Assembly: GCA_900322135.1 (NCBI GenBank)
Contig: ONYP01000003.1
Coordinates: 1 to 64,000 of the forward strand
DNA from: an uncultured Prevotellaceae bacterium
Lineage (GTDB): Bacteria > Bacteroidota > Bacteroidia > Bacteroidales > Muribaculaceae
Length of the DNA: 64,000 bases
Direction of reading: 5' to 3'
Positions 17,776 to 26,197 of the stretch are shown piece by piece. The notes under the pieces are model-generated. The model searched no databases. It saw nothing but the letters and a program-made list of their open reading frames with translations, and was not told the DNA's origin. Every line of letters begins with the position of its first letter. Position 1 is the stretch's first letter. A program made the position numbers and the translations under genes.

Positions 17776-19209
17776 TCAGTCTTCTTCAGGGACATAGGTC
17801 CAGACATAGGCGCCCAAGTCGACAGCACCGCCGGCAAGTCGGTCGTTACCGTAGCGGTCGTAGCGCGCCTCGGCAGGACACAGGGCGGGATTGCCCTTGC
17901 CGATGGCATCACTCTCATTGCCCAAGCGGTAATCAAAGAGGTGGTCGTCACGCACCGTGAGGAACATGGGGTCACCCTCCCAGACGCAATTGATAAAATG
18001 GGCATCGTCCTCGCCATTGCTCTTGAAGAGGCAGTACCTCATATAGACATCGAAATTGTCAAGTTTGCCCTCGTTAAGTTCCGGTGACAAGCCATGGATG
18101 ATGCAATTGTCGAAGTAAGCCTTAATTTTACCGATAGTGCCATCACTGAATTCCACATCAAAGATGTTGACAATGGGCAGTTCAGGCACAGTGAACAGGT
18201 AATTGTTGGCAAAGGTACACTGGCTGGCCTTCACCTTGCCCCCGGCAAAGTAAACCACTTCCTCGGCCGCATCGCTGAACTCGGTGCCGATGGCCTGCAC
18301 ATAGCATGCCGCTGTTGCCAGGCATGTCGAAGACGAGTTGGTCAAGACGCAATTGATGAGCTTGAGCGCGCAATTGACCGTGTCGCCATAGGCGCTGCAG
18401 TGCATGCCGATGCTACTGCCCTTCATGACCACATGCTTGAGCACATTACCCATCGTGGGCGGAGTGAAGATGATGCCACCCCACTGGCCAGACATGATGT
18501 CAAAACTTGTCTCGCCGACAATGCGGTCCAGACGGTCGCCGCGGAAAGTCACAGGCTCCTCGGCAGTTCCGTTGGCCAACATGCGGCCAGCACAACGCAT
18601 AGCACCCTTGTCATGGAACAGGAGTGTCGTGCCCGCGTCAAGTGTCAAGGTAACACCTGGTGAAACATAAACGGTGTCATAAATGAGATAGGGCTTGTTA
18701 CCGGTAAAGCGGGTATTGCGGCTGATGGTGTCACCAGACAACCTGATGACATCCTGCCCCCATGCCGAGAGCAGCACTTTCTGAGTCTGGCCATTGGTCT
18801 CAAATAACAGGAGGTCCTCAAGCAGCGTGGGCTCGTCACTCTCCATCTCGTCGAGATAGGCCTCGATGAAAATATAGATGGAATCGTTGCCGCGTATCTC
18901 CACATTGTGGAACTCGTCGCCGCGGATGCCGTCGACATTGAGATGGAAATGCCCCTTGGTGGCGTTGCCTGCCACCTTGATTGACGAAATATTGATCTGC
19001 TTTTTGCTGTGGTTATAGACCACCATCTGCTTGGTGGCTGTGCCCTGCAGCGTGATGACCGTGTCAAATGCCACCGTGTCGCGGTTAAACGCGAGCACAT
19101 CGCTGGGCGAGGTCGTGAAACCGTCCTCGATGCATGAGGTGAACGCGGCGGCAATCACCATGACAGCCATTGCCATCCACAGGGGAAATCTCATATTGTT
19201 CATTTTCAT
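17776..19209 (-). CDS. Lipoprotein with right-handed beta-helix
   Basis: The 477-residue product has a lipoprotein signal (WMAMAVMVIAAAFTSC). An Ig-like N-terminal region (TATKQMVVYNHSKKQINISS) is followed by about 250 residues of parallel beta-helix-type repeats with stacked Asn/Cys/His turns (LDAGTTLLFHDKG, LKHVVMKGSSIGMHCS, LKLINCVLTNSSS). The C-terminus ends in a motif common to such surface proteins (RYDRYGNDRLAGGAVDLGAY). No catalytic residues for a pectate lyase were identified. Several ATGs are possible (19224, 19209, 19203, 19194); 19209 is chosen. It lies 71 bp downstream of the endonuclease/exonuclease/phosphatase gene and may be part of that transcript. Probably a surface glycan- or matrix-binding protein. 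Confidence 0.75.
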   Translation of the reverse strand: MKMNNMRFPLWMAMAVMVIAAAFTSCIEDGFTTSPSDVLAFNRDTVAFDTVITLQGTATKQMVVYNHSKKQINISSIKVAGNATKGHFHLNVDGIRGDEFHNVEIRGNDSIYIFIEAYLDEMESDEPTLLEDLLLFETNGQTQKVLLSAWGQDVIRLSGDTISRNTRFTGNKPYLIYDTVYVSPGVTLTLDAGTTLLFHDKGAMRCAGRMLANGTAEEPVTFRGDRLDRIVGETSFDIMSGQWGGIIFTPPTMGNVLKHVVMKGSSIGMHCSAYGDTVNCALKLINCVLTNSSSTCLATAACYVQAIGTEFSDAAEEVVYFAGGKVKASQCTFANNYLFTVPELPIVNIFDVEFSDGTIGKIKAYFDNCIIHGLSPELNEGKLDNFDVYMRYCLFKSNGEDDAHFINCVWEGDPMFLTVRDDHLFDYRLGNESDAIGKGNPALCPAEARYDRYGNDRLAGGAVDLGAYVWTYVPEED

Positions 19210-19280
19210 ATAAGGTCTCGTCATTTAATTTTTATATTAAAATAACGCAACCAGAAACATTTTAGTATGCTTGGCACCTA

Positions 19281-20336
19281 TCATCGCTGGAAAACAGCGA
19301 CCAGCGGATAATGGTCGCTCTCGCCTTCCTTGTCACGACGGCATGACAATACCTTCATGTCACCGCGGTAAAGTATATGGTCAATCTTGACATAGAAGTG
19401 ATGGTCGTTGAAGGTGTAAGTGGGACCTAAACCGGCGTCGGCCCAAGCGTCACGCAAGTCATCACCGCACACCAAACGGTAGGCATAGGAACCAGGAGTC
19501 TCGTTCATGTCGCCCATGACCAGCACATCGCCGGCAGTATTGTCCAACAACTGGCGTACCGCCTGTGCCTGGCGCACATGTCCACGGAACCCGCCCATCA
19601 ATTTCTTCACGACCGACTTGGCGCGCTGCTTGCGCCCCGAGGGTTTGTTCATCGAGTCGATGATGCGGTTATCGTTATTGTTTAATCGCAGCGAACTCAA
19701 GTGCATGTTCACTACCCTGAGGTCTCCCCCTGGCGCTTCTACATCCCACGCCTTGATGAAATAGCTGAGGGTATCTTGCGCAAGCACCGACGACTCCACC
19801 TCGGTGAAAGGATACTTGGAGAGAATGCCCACATCATAGTAGTGCTTCTTGCGATAGGGATATTTCTTGTACAGTTCATCAAGCATGGGCTTCACCTTAT
19901 CGAGCTTCTCGAAGGGGAAATATACCAGTCCCTCCTGAATGACCACGATATCGGCATCCTGGTCAAGGATGTAACGCATTGACTTGCTGGGCGTTTTATC
20001 ACCGGTCTGCCAATTAAACTCCTCCACATTCATCGTCAAGACCGTTAGTTGGGTCTTGTCGGGGTCGGCCTTGGCATTGAAGAGATTCACAGGACAGATG
20101 AGGCGCAGCGTGGGCCACGACAACAACAGAGCGCCCACGATAACGACACAAGCCCTCCACTGGCGGAAAACGGCCAACAATGCCAGCAAAACAACAGCAA
20201 CAATCGCCACTGCAGGCAGCGCCAAGGTCGCCAAAGCAGGCAAGTTCCAGACATGTGGGTCAACACGACCACCGTAGGCAGCAAAGAGTAATACAAACGA
20301 GGCCACAATGGCCACAAAGCGTGCGAAATATTTCAT
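19281..20336 (-). CDS. Membrane-anchored endonuclease/exonuclease/phosphatase family protein
   Basis: The 351-residue protein has two or three N-terminal transmembrane helices (residues about 5-85) and then an EEP domain facing, most likely, the periplasm. Motifs are TVLTMNVEEF, the metal-binding glutamate in DIVVIQEG, NMHLSSLRL, GDMNETPGSY, and the C-terminal catalytic SDHYPLVAVF. The superfamily includes phosphodiesterases, phosphatases and DNases, and Bacteroidetes have many membrane forms of unknown substrate. Its ATG overlaps the stop of the acyltransferase before it (ATGA, 20336-20333), so it is the terminal gene translationally coupled to the polysaccharide operon. A role in cleaving a phosphoester in the glycan or lipid carrier is possible but not shown. 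Confidence 0.85.
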   Translation of the reverse strand: MKYFARFVAIVASFVLLFAAYGGRVDPHVWNLPALATLALPAVAIVAVVLLALLAVFRQWRACVVIVGALLLSWPTLRLICPVNLFNAKADPDKTQLTVLTMNVEEFNWQTGDKTPSKSMRYILDQDADIVVIQEGLVYFPFEKLDKVKPMLDELYKKYPYRKKHYYDVGILSKYPFTEVESSVLAQDTLSYFIKAWDVEAPGGDLRVVNMHLSSLRLNNNDNRIIDSMNKPSGRKQRAKSVVKKLMGGFRGHVRQAQAVRQLLDNTAGDVLVMGDMNETPGSYAYRLVCGDDLRDAWADAGLGPTYTFNDHHFYVKIDHILYRGDMKVLSCRRDKEGESDHYPLVAVFQR

Positions 20337-21361
20337 CGAGACAGTAGTTTCCAGCCAGGATTAAAAAATGGTTGCTGCGCCGTGAAGCGCGGGGCATAGG
20401 TTTTAAGAAGCCAGATTACAGGCCATTCCAGCAATATCGTCAAGGTGAAGACAATCAAAGCCAGGGTGACGCCGGGTTCCATGCCCCCCCATAGGATTAA
20501 CAGCATGCGGATGGGCAGGAACAGCAAGGGATGAGTGCCCAGGATGATGAGCGAATAGCGACCGTAATGGCAAAACACCGGCACACGGGGCAAGGACTTG
20601 CAGGCCCAGAACAACGCCAAAATGGCAGCAAAGGGCAACAGATACAGTTTCCAATAGGGTGGAAGAATCTGCAGATGCAGATTCAAAGTCGTGCTGAACA
20701 GGTAGACAGGAACTGCCACCGCAGCAAGCACGAGCACGCCCCAACGGTCCCAGCGCGACGGCTGCAAAGCCCCCATGCGGTTCACCCCCCAGCCCAGCAC
20801 AAAGAAGGGCAGAGCCACGAGTGATGAGTCAAACATGAGGGGCAACTCAATCTTGTGCGATGCCACGGCATAACCCGCAACCGAGATAACCACCGTTGCC
20901 ACCACAAGGCCCCACCACGATTTGATGTAGCGCCGCAAGGCATAAAAGATAATGTTTACCCAGAACAGGCTGAGCAAGAACCACAAAGGGGTGGAAAACT
21001 CCCAATAGCGCAAGTAAAAAGGTTCTATCAGCCGTATCGGGTCGGCATCGACGGGCTCGGCACCGATTACCATGCGGCCGGCCCACTCGACAACGCGCAT
21101 CACATAGGCCAACACGACAAAGAAAACGAACGGCACAAGGATGTTGTTCACCTTGCGCCGTGTGAAGTCGCCAAATCCACTGTAGCGCTTGAAAAAGATG
21201 CCCGATATAAAATAATACATCGGCAGACGGAAAGCCTGCAGAGCATTATTCAGGTTAGGGGCGAGATAATTGAAAAAATCATGGTCAATATGGTACATCA
21301 CGATGAGCATGATGCACAGACATTTCATGAAGTCGATGTAAGCAATGCGCCCCTGGGCCAT
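20333..21361 (-). CDS. Acyltransferase-3 family membrane protein
   Basis: The product (342 residues from the ATG at 21361) is a ten-helix-type membrane O-acyltransferase of the acyltransferase-3 family, which moves acyl groups across the inner membrane onto sugars. The N-terminus has the family signature IDFMKCLCIMLIVMYHID, with the conserved His in the first helix, followed by RLPMYYFISGIFF. It lies 34 bp after the ACP gene and next to FkbH and KAS III, making it the best candidate to transfer the acyl or glyceryl group made by that module to a glycan. The frame is open further upstream, but starting at 21424 would overlap the ACP gene. Coupled by ATGA to the EEP gene. Confidence 0.85.
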   Translation of the reverse strand: MAQGRIAYIDFMKCLCIMLIVMYHIDHDFFNYLAPNLNNALQAFRLPMYYFISGIFFKRYSGFGDFTRRKVNNILVPFVFFVVLAYVMRVVEWAGRMVIGAEPVDADPIRLIEPFYLRYWEFSTPLWFLLSLFWVNIIFYALRRYIKSWWGLVVATVVISVAGYAVASHKIELPLMFDSSLVALPFFVLGWGVNRMGALQPSRWDRWGVLVLAAVAVPVYLFSTTLNLHLQILPPYWKLYLLPFAAILALFWACKSLPRVPVFCHYGRYSLIILGTHPLLFLPIRMLLILWGGMEPGVTLALIVFTLTILLEWPVIWLLKTYAPRFTAQQPFFNPGWKLLSR

Positions 21362-21395
21362 CGTCACACTACGGGTTGAGCCGAGAAGACAGCGG

Positions 21396-21620
21396 TTATA
21401 GTTTGGATTGCAGCATGGAAACAACCCGCTGGAAGTCGGTCATCTCGGCAATCTCTTCAGGCTCCAATTCGATATCAAACGCCTCCTCCAGTTCCGAGGC
21501 AAGTGACAAGTGACGCAGGGAATCCCAGCGGTCACAATTCTTCTGCGAAACATCGGTGTTGACCTCTTGCTGGTCAAACACCTCACGCATAATCTCTAAA
21601 ACTTTTTCTTCCAAGTTCAT
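21396..21620 (-). CDS. Acyl carrier protein (FkbH partner)
   Basis: This is a 74-residue acidic four-helix carrier protein. Ser34, in CDRWDSLRHLSL, is the expected 4'-phosphopantetheine site, and ELEEAFDIELEPEEI is the typical recognition helix. Its ATG overlaps the FkbH stop by 4 bp (ATGA), as in tetronate and polyketide clusters where FkbH loads a glyceryl group onto its own discrete ACP. It is therefore probably the acceptor for the product of the preceding gene. It is too different from the housekeeping AcpP (no DSLDTVEL) to serve fatty acid synthesis. Confidence 0.9.
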   Translation of the reverse strand: MNLEEKVLEIMREVFDQQEVNTDVSQKNCDRWDSLRHLSLASELEEAFDIELEPEEIAEMTDFQRVVSMLQSKL

Positions 21621-23209
21621 AGAACTCTTATGTTATAGCAATTCTTTATATCAAACACATGATTTAGCGCCAACTCGTAACGCTTAGCGCCATCGGCCTG
21701 GGTAGCCACACAAGTCATTCCCATGCGGTCATAGAAGTCGGCCGTCTGGCTGTTCTTTGGCGTTGGCAGGTAGTCGGCATAGACCTTCCTGATTCCATCC
21801 AACCGCAACAGGTTAAGCACCGTCTTGAGAAACGCCTCCTCGATGCCCTTGCCCAAAATGCGGCAACTGAGCAACAGCGAGTCGATGCGCACAACATCGT
21901 CGGCCAACGGTTCCAAGAAGATGGTGCCCGTGATACCACTGTCGCCAAACCGATCACTCACATTCATGCAAAAGACGGGCCAACCCTGAGCAACAATCTG
22001 CCTCACATCGTCCTCGCCATAACGGCGGGTGGTGAGGTTGAACTGGTTGGTCTTCTGCGTCATCTGGGCGATGCGCGGGATATTGTGGTCATCGGCAGGC
22101 TTGATGTCGATACAAATATCCAGACTGTAAAGGTAAGAATCGAGGTCGACGAAACGCGACTGCTCCGAGTTGCGCAACGCATTGGCACGGTATTGCTCGG
22201 TCTTGGCCCTATCCTCATCGGTCACGGCATAAATACGGAAATAGCGTTCCACCAGTTGCCGGTAGAACGGCATGAGCTGATAAGGTTTGTCGGGAAAATC
22301 AGGCACCTCGACTTGAGGCAATGCCTGCCGCACCAGTTCCCGCTCGGCGGGATTGTCATCCAGAAAAACCATGCTGTCGAGACCGATGTTGAGTTCATCG
22401 GCCAATCGCTGGATATTGGTAGCCTTATCATCCCAGTTGATGCGCATAGCACTGAAGTGCTCACGCTTGAGCACCATGGCGGGATTATTCTGCCAGGCCT
22501 CCAGCACATCGTTCTCATTGTTCTTGCTGCAGACGGTGAGAATCACGCCGTTCCGGGATAATTGCAGCAAAGCACGCTGCCACAACTGATAGGCATTGCC
22601 CGGGTAATCACCGCCCAACTTGATGCCATCGACGCCATCCTCGCCCAGCACGCCCCCCCACAGGGTATTGTCCAAATCCAGTACCAGGCACTTCTTGCGT
22701 TGCAGGGCCAACCCTGTCTCGACAAGTCTCCACCATGCCTGGAAGTCGCGTGCCAACCTGGTGTTGAGCAGGGTCTGGGACATGTGGTAATACTTCCAGT
22801 TCACCAGATCCTCAGCGGCATAACGGGAGGTGAATTCGCTGAAATCGACCCACTTGACCTGGGGGTTGGCCTCAGCCAACTGCAAAACATGGCTATTGAA
22901 CGCTGCCACGGCATCGGCTACTGCATGTTCGGAACCGGTGAGCCGCACAGGGAACAGATCCACCATTGAGAATATGATAAACGGCTTGTTGGGGTTAGCG
23001 TGTGCCAAGACATAATCGAGCTGGTCGCGCCAGGACTCGACCTCCTGCGCCCGTTGGGCGGCATCGACATTCACTGATACCTGATAGAACCAGATGTAGC
23101 GGTCCACCTCCTGCGGCACCAGGCTGATGTCACCATAGCCCGAACATGTCATGCCGTCATAGCCGAAGAAGGGCTCAACGGTGTGATTGCGAAAGATAAA
23201 AGTCGTCAT
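21617..23209 (-). CDS. FkbH-like HAD-family glyceryl-ACP synthase
   Basis: The 530-residue protein has the FkbH layout. Residues 1-170 form an N-terminal SGNH-like region. A HAD phosphatase core follows with the catalytic DLDNTLWGG at 178-186, VCSKNNENDV and VFLDDNPAERELV. The C-terminus is a GNAT-like domain (DRFGDSGITG ... RILGKGIEEAFL). In FK520 and tetronate pathways, FkbH proteins take 1,3-bisphosphoglycerate, remove phosphate and load D-glyceryl onto an ACP. The overlapping ACP gene fits that job. Here no modular polyketide synthase is present; instead it sits in a sugar operon, so the glyceryl unit is probably used as a glycan substituent or as an extender for the nearby KAS III. Family assignment is firm; the product is inferred. 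Confidence 0.9.
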   Translation of the reverse strand: MTTFIFRNHTVEPFFGYDGMTCSGYGDISLVPQEVDRYIWFYQVSVNVDAAQRAQEVESWRDQLDYVLAHANPNKPFIIFSMVDLFPVRLTGSEHAVADAVAAFNSHVLQLAEANPQVKWVDFSEFTSRYAAEDLVNWKYYHMSQTLLNTRLARDFQAWWRLVETGLALQRKKCLVLDLDNTLWGGVLGEDGVDGIKLGGDYPGNAYQLWQRALLQLSRNGVILTVCSKNNENDVLEAWQNNPAMVLKREHFSAMRINWDDKATNIQRLADELNIGLDSMVFLDDNPAERELVRQALPQVEVPDFPDKPYQLMPFYRQLVERYFRIYAVTDEDRAKTEQYRANALRNSEQSRFVDLDSYLYSLDICIDIKPADDHNIPRIAQMTQKTNQFNLTTRRYGEDDVRQIVAQGWPVFCMNVSDRFGDSGITGTIFLEPLADDVVRIDSLLLSCRILGKGIEEAFLKTVLNLLRLDGIRKVYADYLPTPKNSQTADFYDRMGMTCVATQADGAKRYELALNHVFDIKNCYNIRVL

Positions 23210-23211
23210 TT

Positions 23212-24219
23212 CTACTTCTTTATCAGTCGGTAAATTTTACTCAAGAAGGCCCACAGTCGCGGATGCATCATCAACCGATGGATAACCTTCCACTTTGCCC
23301 CGTGATAGTTGGCCTCGGGACCCACACACGGGAATGGGAACAAGCCGGCCTGGCGCATGCGGTCAACAGCTTCATCAACCAGCCCACATGTCAAGGCCTT
23401 AGTCATCGAGAAATAGAGATAAACATTCCTGACGCCCGCCACACTAGATGGGGCCTGTGTGCCCGATGCTGCCTGATAGGCGCTCATCGACCTGTCGATA
23501 GACACGGCGGCATCGATCTGGCTAAAGATGCGGCGCTGCAGGTGGTCACGGTCAGGATTGTGCATGGCGCTGTCGCCACGGTTCACATAGCAGTAAGGGA
23601 TTGCGGAATCATGGGCCACGCGAGACGCATTGAGCATAAAATCGGCTATGAGGGCACCGTCTTCACACACGACCAATGAAGTATTGAAACGCCAGCCACC
23701 CTGGATAAGGAATTCACGGCGCACGAGAAACCTCCACACATAGGGCGTCATGCTGTGGTCACTCAAGTACTTGACTCCAGTCATGGCCACCGTTGAGGGG
23801 TAATTGTCGTCCCGCACATGAGGGATGGCGTTACCAGCGGTGTCCACACAGTCATAGTTGAATTCCAGCACATCCAGGCTCTCGTCGATGGCCCTCTTGA
23901 GCAACGGCTGAACAGTGTTCTCGGCCAGATAGTCATCGCTGTCCACAAACTGGACATAGCGGCCCTGGGCCATATCCAGCGCCGCATTGCGTGCAGCGCT
24001 GACGCCTGCATTGCGCTGGCAAACGAGACGCACCTGAGGGTGAACCGCCGCGAACGACTGAACAAGTGCCAAGCCGCCATCGGTCGAGCCATCATCAACC
24101 ACGATAACCTCGTACTCGTCGGGGTTCAAGCCCTGGTTGACGACTGACTGCAAGCACCTCAGGATATAATGCTCGGTGTTGTATAAGGGAATTATGTAGG
24201 AGAGCAGGACACCGTTCAT
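23212..24219 (-). CDS. Glycosyltransferase family 2
   Basis: The 335-residue GT-A enzyme starts MNGVLLSYIIPLYNTEHYI at the ATG at 24219. It has VIVVDDGSTDGG for nucleotide-sugar binding and the metal-binding FVDSDDY. It should add one sugar to the lipid-linked repeat at the cytoplasmic face of the membrane. The frame is open 55 codons upstream, but the chosen ATG overlaps the VOC stop by 4 bp (ATGA) and begins exactly at the conserved GT2 N-terminus. It is the only glycosyltransferase inside the FkbH/KAS III module, so it may handle the sugar that receives the acyl group. Donor and acceptor unknown. Confidence 0.9.
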   Translation of the reverse strand: MNGVLLSYIIPLYNTEHYILRCLQSVVNQGLNPDEYEVIVVDDGSTDGGLALVQSFAAVHPQVRLVCQRNAGVSAARNAALDMAQGRYVQFVDSDDYLAENTVQPLLKRAIDESLDVLEFNYDCVDTAGNAIPHVRDDNYPSTVAMTGVKYLSDHSMTPYVWRFLVRREFLIQGGWRFNTSLVVCEDGALIADFMLNASRVAHDSAIPYCYVNRGDSAMHNPDRDHLQRRIFSQIDAAVSIDRSMSAYQAASGTQAPSSVAGVRNVYLYFSMTKALTCGLVDEAVDRMRQAGLFPFPCVGPEANYHGAKWKVIHRLMMHPRLWAFLSKIYRLIKK

Positions 24220-24626
24220 CGGTCGGTATTCTCTACTAGTTCTATCAAGCCGGTGTTTTTCTGGAACAGAAATGCAACCCGTCTGTCGTCCATAGCGCAA
24301 GCGGGAACAGGACCGTTTATCAACAGGAAGCGCTGTTTTCGCAATGCGGCGACAGCAGCCTCGATGTCCTGGACCCCATAGCACAGGTGATAGGGAGCGA
24401 CTCCCACCGTGTCGAGCGTACGCGCCACCGGACTCTGCTCGTCGAGCGGCTCCAGCAGTTCCAGACGCGGAGCGCCGTCCTTGTCCAGGAAACAGACGCG
24501 CACATGCTGCAACGGGTCGTCAACCACGAGTGACGCCGTGTATCCCATGTCGACATAGAAGGATTGGGACTTGGCAATATCGCGGCAAGCAATGCCGATG
24601 TGATGAAAAACGAGTTGAGGATCCAT
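24216..24626 (-). CDS. VOC-superfamily protein (methylmalonyl-CoA epimerase/glyoxalase fold)
   Basis: The 136-residue protein has two beta-alpha-beta-beta-beta units: FHHIGIACRDIAKSQSFYVDMGY and, in the second half, PYHLCYGVQDIEAAVAALR. Candidate metal ligands are the N-terminal His (HHIGIA), Glu in LELLEPL, His in PYHLCYG and the C-terminal Glu in GLIELVE, as in methylmalonyl-CoA epimerase. The likely substrate is a CoA- or ACP-bound acyl group, given its place between KAS III and FkbH, but this is inference. The start is the ATG overlapping the KAS III stop (TGATG at 24628-24624). Confidence 0.82.
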   Translation of the reverse strand: MDPQLVFHHIGIACRDIAKSQSFYVDMGYTASLVVDDPLQHVRVCFLDKDGAPRLELLEPLDEQSPVARTLDTVGVAPYHLCYGVQDIEAAVAALRKQRFLLINGPVPACAMDDRRVAFLFQKNTGLIELVENTDR

Positions 24627-25675
24627 CAATATTCAATGACAGGAGATACCTTGCAGTCACGCATCTTCAAGAGAGCCGAGCCCCAGCTGAGTCCAGCACC
24701 GAAGGCGCTCAAGAGCACCGTGTTATCGCCATCGAGCCTGCCACTCAGTTCACTGGCAATGGTCAAGGGGACCGATGCGCTGCTCGTGTTACCGTACTTG
24801 TGGATGCAATAAGGCACCTTGTCGGGGGAAATCTTTAGTTTCTTGACAAAGAAGTCCATCATGAAGCGGTTGGCCTGATGGAAGACCAGATAATCCACAT
24901 CGTCGATGGCCTTGCCGGCATCCTGCAACAGGGTCTTGATGTTTCGAGGCACCTTGCTGATGGCAAAGTTGAAAACATCCATGCCATCCATGAACACCTC
25001 GAGGTCGCTGCGGACATTGCCGTCCTCGCGTTCACGGGCCACGCACGAGTCGGGCGTGATGGGGTTGCGCAATCCAGCATGGATTTTAAGCACTTCTTCC
25101 CCACTACCGTCGGTATTGAGATTGAACATTGCGTCGCCAAAGTCCCCTTTCTCGATAAGTGTCGCCGTACCGGCGTCGCCATATAGCGGCCAGTCCACCT
25201 TATCGTAGCGGTTGACAATCTTGGAGAATGTTTCTCCATCGAGCAAGAGCACGCGGTTCACGCCCTCCATCGAAGCATAGGCAAACGCCGTGCTCAGCGC
25301 AAATACATATCCCGAGCAGCCCAGAGAAATGTCCAGGCACATCGTCTCGCGCGGCAACCCTAAGCGGTGCTGCAGCAAGCACGATGTTGCGGGGATGCGG
25401 TAGTCGGCCGTCTGGCTCATGAACAAGAGGACATCGATGCTCTCGGGCGCGATGTCATTACCAACCATCAACTGTTGTGCGGCTTTAAAGCACAGGTCAC
25501 TGGCAGTGACACCATCGGCAGCGATGCGCCGTTGTTCAATGCCTATATTATTAATGGTTTTTTCTATTTCTTCCTCAGGTATCAGATACCCCAGATCCTT
25601 GTTGAAGACGATATCTGGCGGCACACAAGCACTCATGGCCTTGATACCAACTCCATGAAATGTAATTTTAGCCAT
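24626..25675 (-). CDS. 3-oxoacyl-ACP synthase III-like protein (KAS III A)
   Basis: The 349-residue enzyme has the full KAS III triad: Cys120 (DISLGCSGYVFAL), His266 (VFHQANRF) and Asn296 (HKYGNTSSASVP). In fatty acid synthesis FabH condenses acyl-CoA with malonyl-ACP. Divergent homologs in secondary pathways condense other acyl groups or act as acyltransferases onto sugars (CerJ type) or in tetronate formation (RkD type). It lies behind an ACP with its own promoter and ahead of VOC, GT2 and FkbH. A housekeeping role is unlikely given this setting and the divergent ISLGCSG context. Its paralog at 29821 has the same residues at nearly the same positions, so the pair probably arose by duplication and then diverged in acyl specificity. 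Confidence 0.9.
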   Translation of the reverse strand: MAKITFHGVGIKAMSACVPPDIVFNKDLGYLIPEEEIEKTINNIGIEQRRIAADGVTASDLCFKAAQQLMVGNDIAPESIDVLLFMSQTADYRIPATSCLLQHRLGLPRETMCLDISLGCSGYVFALSTAFAYASMEGVNRVLLLDGETFSKIVNRYDKVDWPLYGDAGTATLIEKGDFGDAMFNLNTDGSGEEVLKIHAGLRNPITPDSCVAREREDGNVRSDLEVFMDGMDVFNFAISKVPRNIKTLLQDAGKAIDDVDYLVFHQANRFMMDFFVKKLKISPDKVPYCIHKYGNTSSASVPLTIASELSGRLDGDNTVLLSAFGAGLSWGSALLKMRDCKVSPVIEY

Positions 25676-25772
25676 AAAAAGTCAGGCAATTAATTAGTTC
25701 AATAAACTGGAGCAAAACAAACAATCGCCCTGGCAGATGCCATGGCGTAAAATGATTTAATCTCTTAGACCA

Positions 25773-26006
25773 TCAATCGACTCTCGAACTGACAATATTG
25801 TACAGATCCTCGACGGTGTTGCTTCCACGGATATCATCGCCTCGGAACTCGACATCATATTCCTCATCGATCATTGCAATGACCGACAAAGCGACAAGTG
25901 ACGACCATTCGTCCAAGTCCTTAAAACGAGTGGTGGCCTGTATAGTATCGGCATCTGTCTCATCAAACAGATCCGCAAAGTTCTCTATGAATTGAGTCAA
26001 ATTCAT
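25773..26006 (-). CDS. Acyl carrier protein, EWSSL type (ACP A)
   Basis: The 77-residue protein begins MNLTQFIENFADLFDETD and carries EWSSLVAL, where Ser36 aligns with the phosphopantetheine serine. The usual Asp before that Ser (DSL) is replaced by Ser. It is closely related to the ACP at 32589, both in length and in this motif. An in-frame ATG at 26030 would add eight residues; the 26006 start matches the paralog. It heads the KAS III/VOC/GT2/FkbH block and has its own -7 box at 26050. A 97-bp gap with no feature separates it from the KAS III start. Confidence 0.88.
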   Translation of the reverse strand: MNLTQFIENFADLFDETDADTIQATTRFKDLDEWSSLVALSVIAMIDEEYDVEFRGDDIRGSNTVEDLYNIVSSRVD

Positions 26007-26049
26007 TCTATAATATAACGAAGAATTCACTTCAATATTTTTGCAGCGT

Positions 26050-26058
26050 GCAAAATTA
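26050..26058 (-). promoter_or_regulatory. Internal promoter ahead of ACP A
   Basis: The minus strand reads TAATTTTGC, matching TAnnTTTGC, 44 bp before the ACP start at 26006. The surrounding 190-bp gap (26007-26197) is A+T-rich and is one of the few large gaps in the operon. No -33 TTTG at the right distance, so this is moderate evidence. Confidence 0.5.
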
Positions 26059-26197
26059 TATAAAATTTCTTAATTCTACACATCTTGACACATTAATACC
26101 TGCAAAAAACCGATTTTTCTTCATTTTCCTTTACCGAAACTCGTAAAAGTGCGAATGCCGACCTGCAAATTACACCTTCTCGAGGGGGGGTAATGGC

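Noticed and set aside
24220..24384. N-terminal extension of the GT2 gene at 23212
   Set aside because: It would overlap most of the start of the VOC frame; the added residues are basic, Cys-rich and unlike any GT2, and the ATG at 24219 fits the ATGA overlap.
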